A stretch of DNA of 48,602 nt from assembly GCA_026645945.1 (NCBI GenBank), contig JAPKMO010000023.1, forward strand, positions 1 to 48,602, given 5' to 3'. Below the pieces are notes generated by a model that saw only the letters and a list, made by a program, of their open reading frames with translations, made no database searches and had not been told where the DNA came from. This document shows positions 47,706 to 48,602 of the stretch, piece after piece (position 1 is the stretch's first letter; each line of letters begins with the position of its first letter). The position numbers and the translations under genes are program-made. Origin of the DNA: Anaerolineae bacterium (GTDB taxonomy: Bacteria; Chloroflexota; Anaerolineae; Aggregatilineales; Phototrophicaceae).

Positions 47706-48602
47706 CCACAGTAACAGGACAATCGAAGGCACATCCGGCGCGGCCCTGGGTCGTGCTGGCGTTGATCTGCGTCCCGGTGTTCATCGGGTCGCTGGATTTA
47801 ACGATTGTTTCGGCCTTTCTGCCGGAAATCATCGTCGGCCTGGGGCTGCCGCTGCAAACCTCGCTGGACGATTCGGCCTGGATTGTCAGCGGGTATCTGC
47901 TGGCATATGCTGTCAGCATGACGTTTATGGGGCGCATCAGCGACCTGCTGGGGCGGCGCTGGGTGTACGTAACCTGCCTGCTGATTTTTATCGCCGGCTC
48001 GGTGCTGGTGGCAACGGCGCACCTGGGGCCGACCGATGCGCTGTACACGATTTTTCGCCGCCTGGGGCAGCGCCCCGACCGGGAGAGCGTGACCCTGCTG
48101 GCGATCATCCTGGGGCGCGTGGTGCAGGCATTTGGCGCGGGCGCGCTGGTGCCGGTCAGCCTGGCGTTGGTGGGCGACCTGTTCCCGGCGGCGCGGCGGG
48201 CGCAGCCGTTGGGCGTGATCGGCGCGGTGGATACGCTGGGCTGGGTGCTGGGCCACCTGTACGGCGGCCTGCTGGTGAACTTTTTTGCCACCCACCGGGA
48301 TGGCTTCCGGCAGTTTCTCGACAGCCTGGGTTTAAGCTACTGGCCGTCCCCGGACTGGCGGACGCTGTTCTGGATCAATGTGCCGGTGACGCTGGCGGCG
48401 CTGGCGCTGGTGCTGTGGGCGCTGCGCCGCGTGCCGATGCACCGCGCTGCCGGGCGCTTCGACTGGGCCGGGGCGCTGCTCATCACCGGGGCGCTGGTGG
48501 GGCTGATCGTCGGGCTGGGCGCGAACATCGAGGTTTCCAGCGCGGCGGCCACTTTCCAGGAATTAACGCGCATCCCGTCCTATGCCGGGCCGGTGCTGCT
48601 GC
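47702..48602 (+). CDS. DHA2-type MFS transporter (partial, cut by window end)
   Basis: The first 300 codons of a major-facilitator protein, open to the window edge. The start PWVVLALICVPVFIGSLDLTIVSAFLPEII and the loop GRISDLLGRRWVYVT (family motif A between TM2 and TM3) identify it; AWIVSGYLLAYAVSMT and VVQAFGAGALVPVSLALVGD fit the 14-helix DHA2/EmrB-QacA branch. The Asp in SLDLTIV within TM1 is the usual DHA2 position. An insert of about 30 residues (AHLGPTDALYTIFRRLGQRPDRESV) precedes TM4. The ATG overlaps the lipoprotein stop by 4 bp, so the two are coupled. Confidence 0.9.
   Translation, partial: MTTVTGQSKAHPARPWVVLALICVPVFIGSLDLTIVSAFLPEIIVGLGLPLQTSLDDSAWIVSGYLLAYAVSMTFMGRISDLLGRRWVYVTCLLIFIAGSVLVATAHLGPTDALYTIFRRLGQRPDRESVTLLAIILGRVVQAFGAGALVPVSLALVGDLFPAARRAQPLGVIGAVDTLGWVLGHLYGGLLVNFFATHRDGFRQFLDSLGLSYWPSPDWRTLFWINVPVTLAALALVLWALRRVPMHRAAGRFDWAGALLITGALVGLIVGLGANIEVSSAAATFQELTRIPSYAGPVLL

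Overview
The window looks like chromosomal DNA of an uncultured or environmental Chloroflexota bacterium, probably Anaerolineae-like. GC is high, many starts are GTG or TTG, -10 boxes are often perfect TATAAT, and one exported protein has a Thr/Pro-rich spacer ([10 protein letters not shown] type) common in that phylum. The single tRNA has no encoded CCA. This placement is inference, because there is no rRNA here.

Layout. 17-6135 (+): three M42 metallo-aminopeptidase paralogues surrounding a type II restriction-modification pair (m4C methyltransferase plus a BstYI/BglII-fold endonuclease), a PhzF-like protein and an unknown. 6357-9316 (+): histidine kinase, esterase, GNAT acetyltransferase, HAD phosphatase. 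9420-13872: surface-glycan genes (SAM methyltransferase, two GT4 glycosyltransferases, wecB). 13882-15698 (-): the t6A-type cluster tsaE-tsaB-rimI, running into a GT4 gene. 15865-24231: large sensor kinase, SDR-type threonine dehydrogenase, a sulfatase-modifying-factor fold protein without cysteines, beta-propeller protein, tRNA-Ser(GGA), hydrolase, glutaredoxin-like protein, cell-wall amidase. 24549-29468: polytopic membrane protein, threonine dehydratase, galT, response regulator. 29892-38596: NHLRC2-like thioredoxin/NHL protein, an unknown, an inactivated Y1-transposase-like protein, GT9, TlpA-like thioredoxin, beta-propeller, permease, pseudo-receiver. 38721-48602: radA, a broken Uma2 gene, a DUF4062/NDT-like fusion, a SET/transglutaminase/helical-protein cluster, lipoproteins, a kinase, and a DHA2-type MFS transporter cut by the window end.

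The most interesting content is repetitive and defensive. (1) The restriction pair is matched by near-total absence of RGATCY: 2 sites against about 46 expected from the other GATC contexts in this window, so specificity can be read from the DNA itself. (2) Five copies of an exactly 80-bp MITE-like element with 17-bp inverted ends lie in the window; four have TTA or TAA target duplications. (3) A second element, at CTAG targets, carries tandem arrays of the same palindromic core; one copy separates two convergent genes exactly at their stop codons. (4) Period-7 satellites occur at several intergenic sites. (5) Several proteins have lost catalytic residues: a receiver with Asn for Asp, a Y1 transposase without HUH or Tyr, an FGE-like protein without Cys, and two decayed Uma2 genes.
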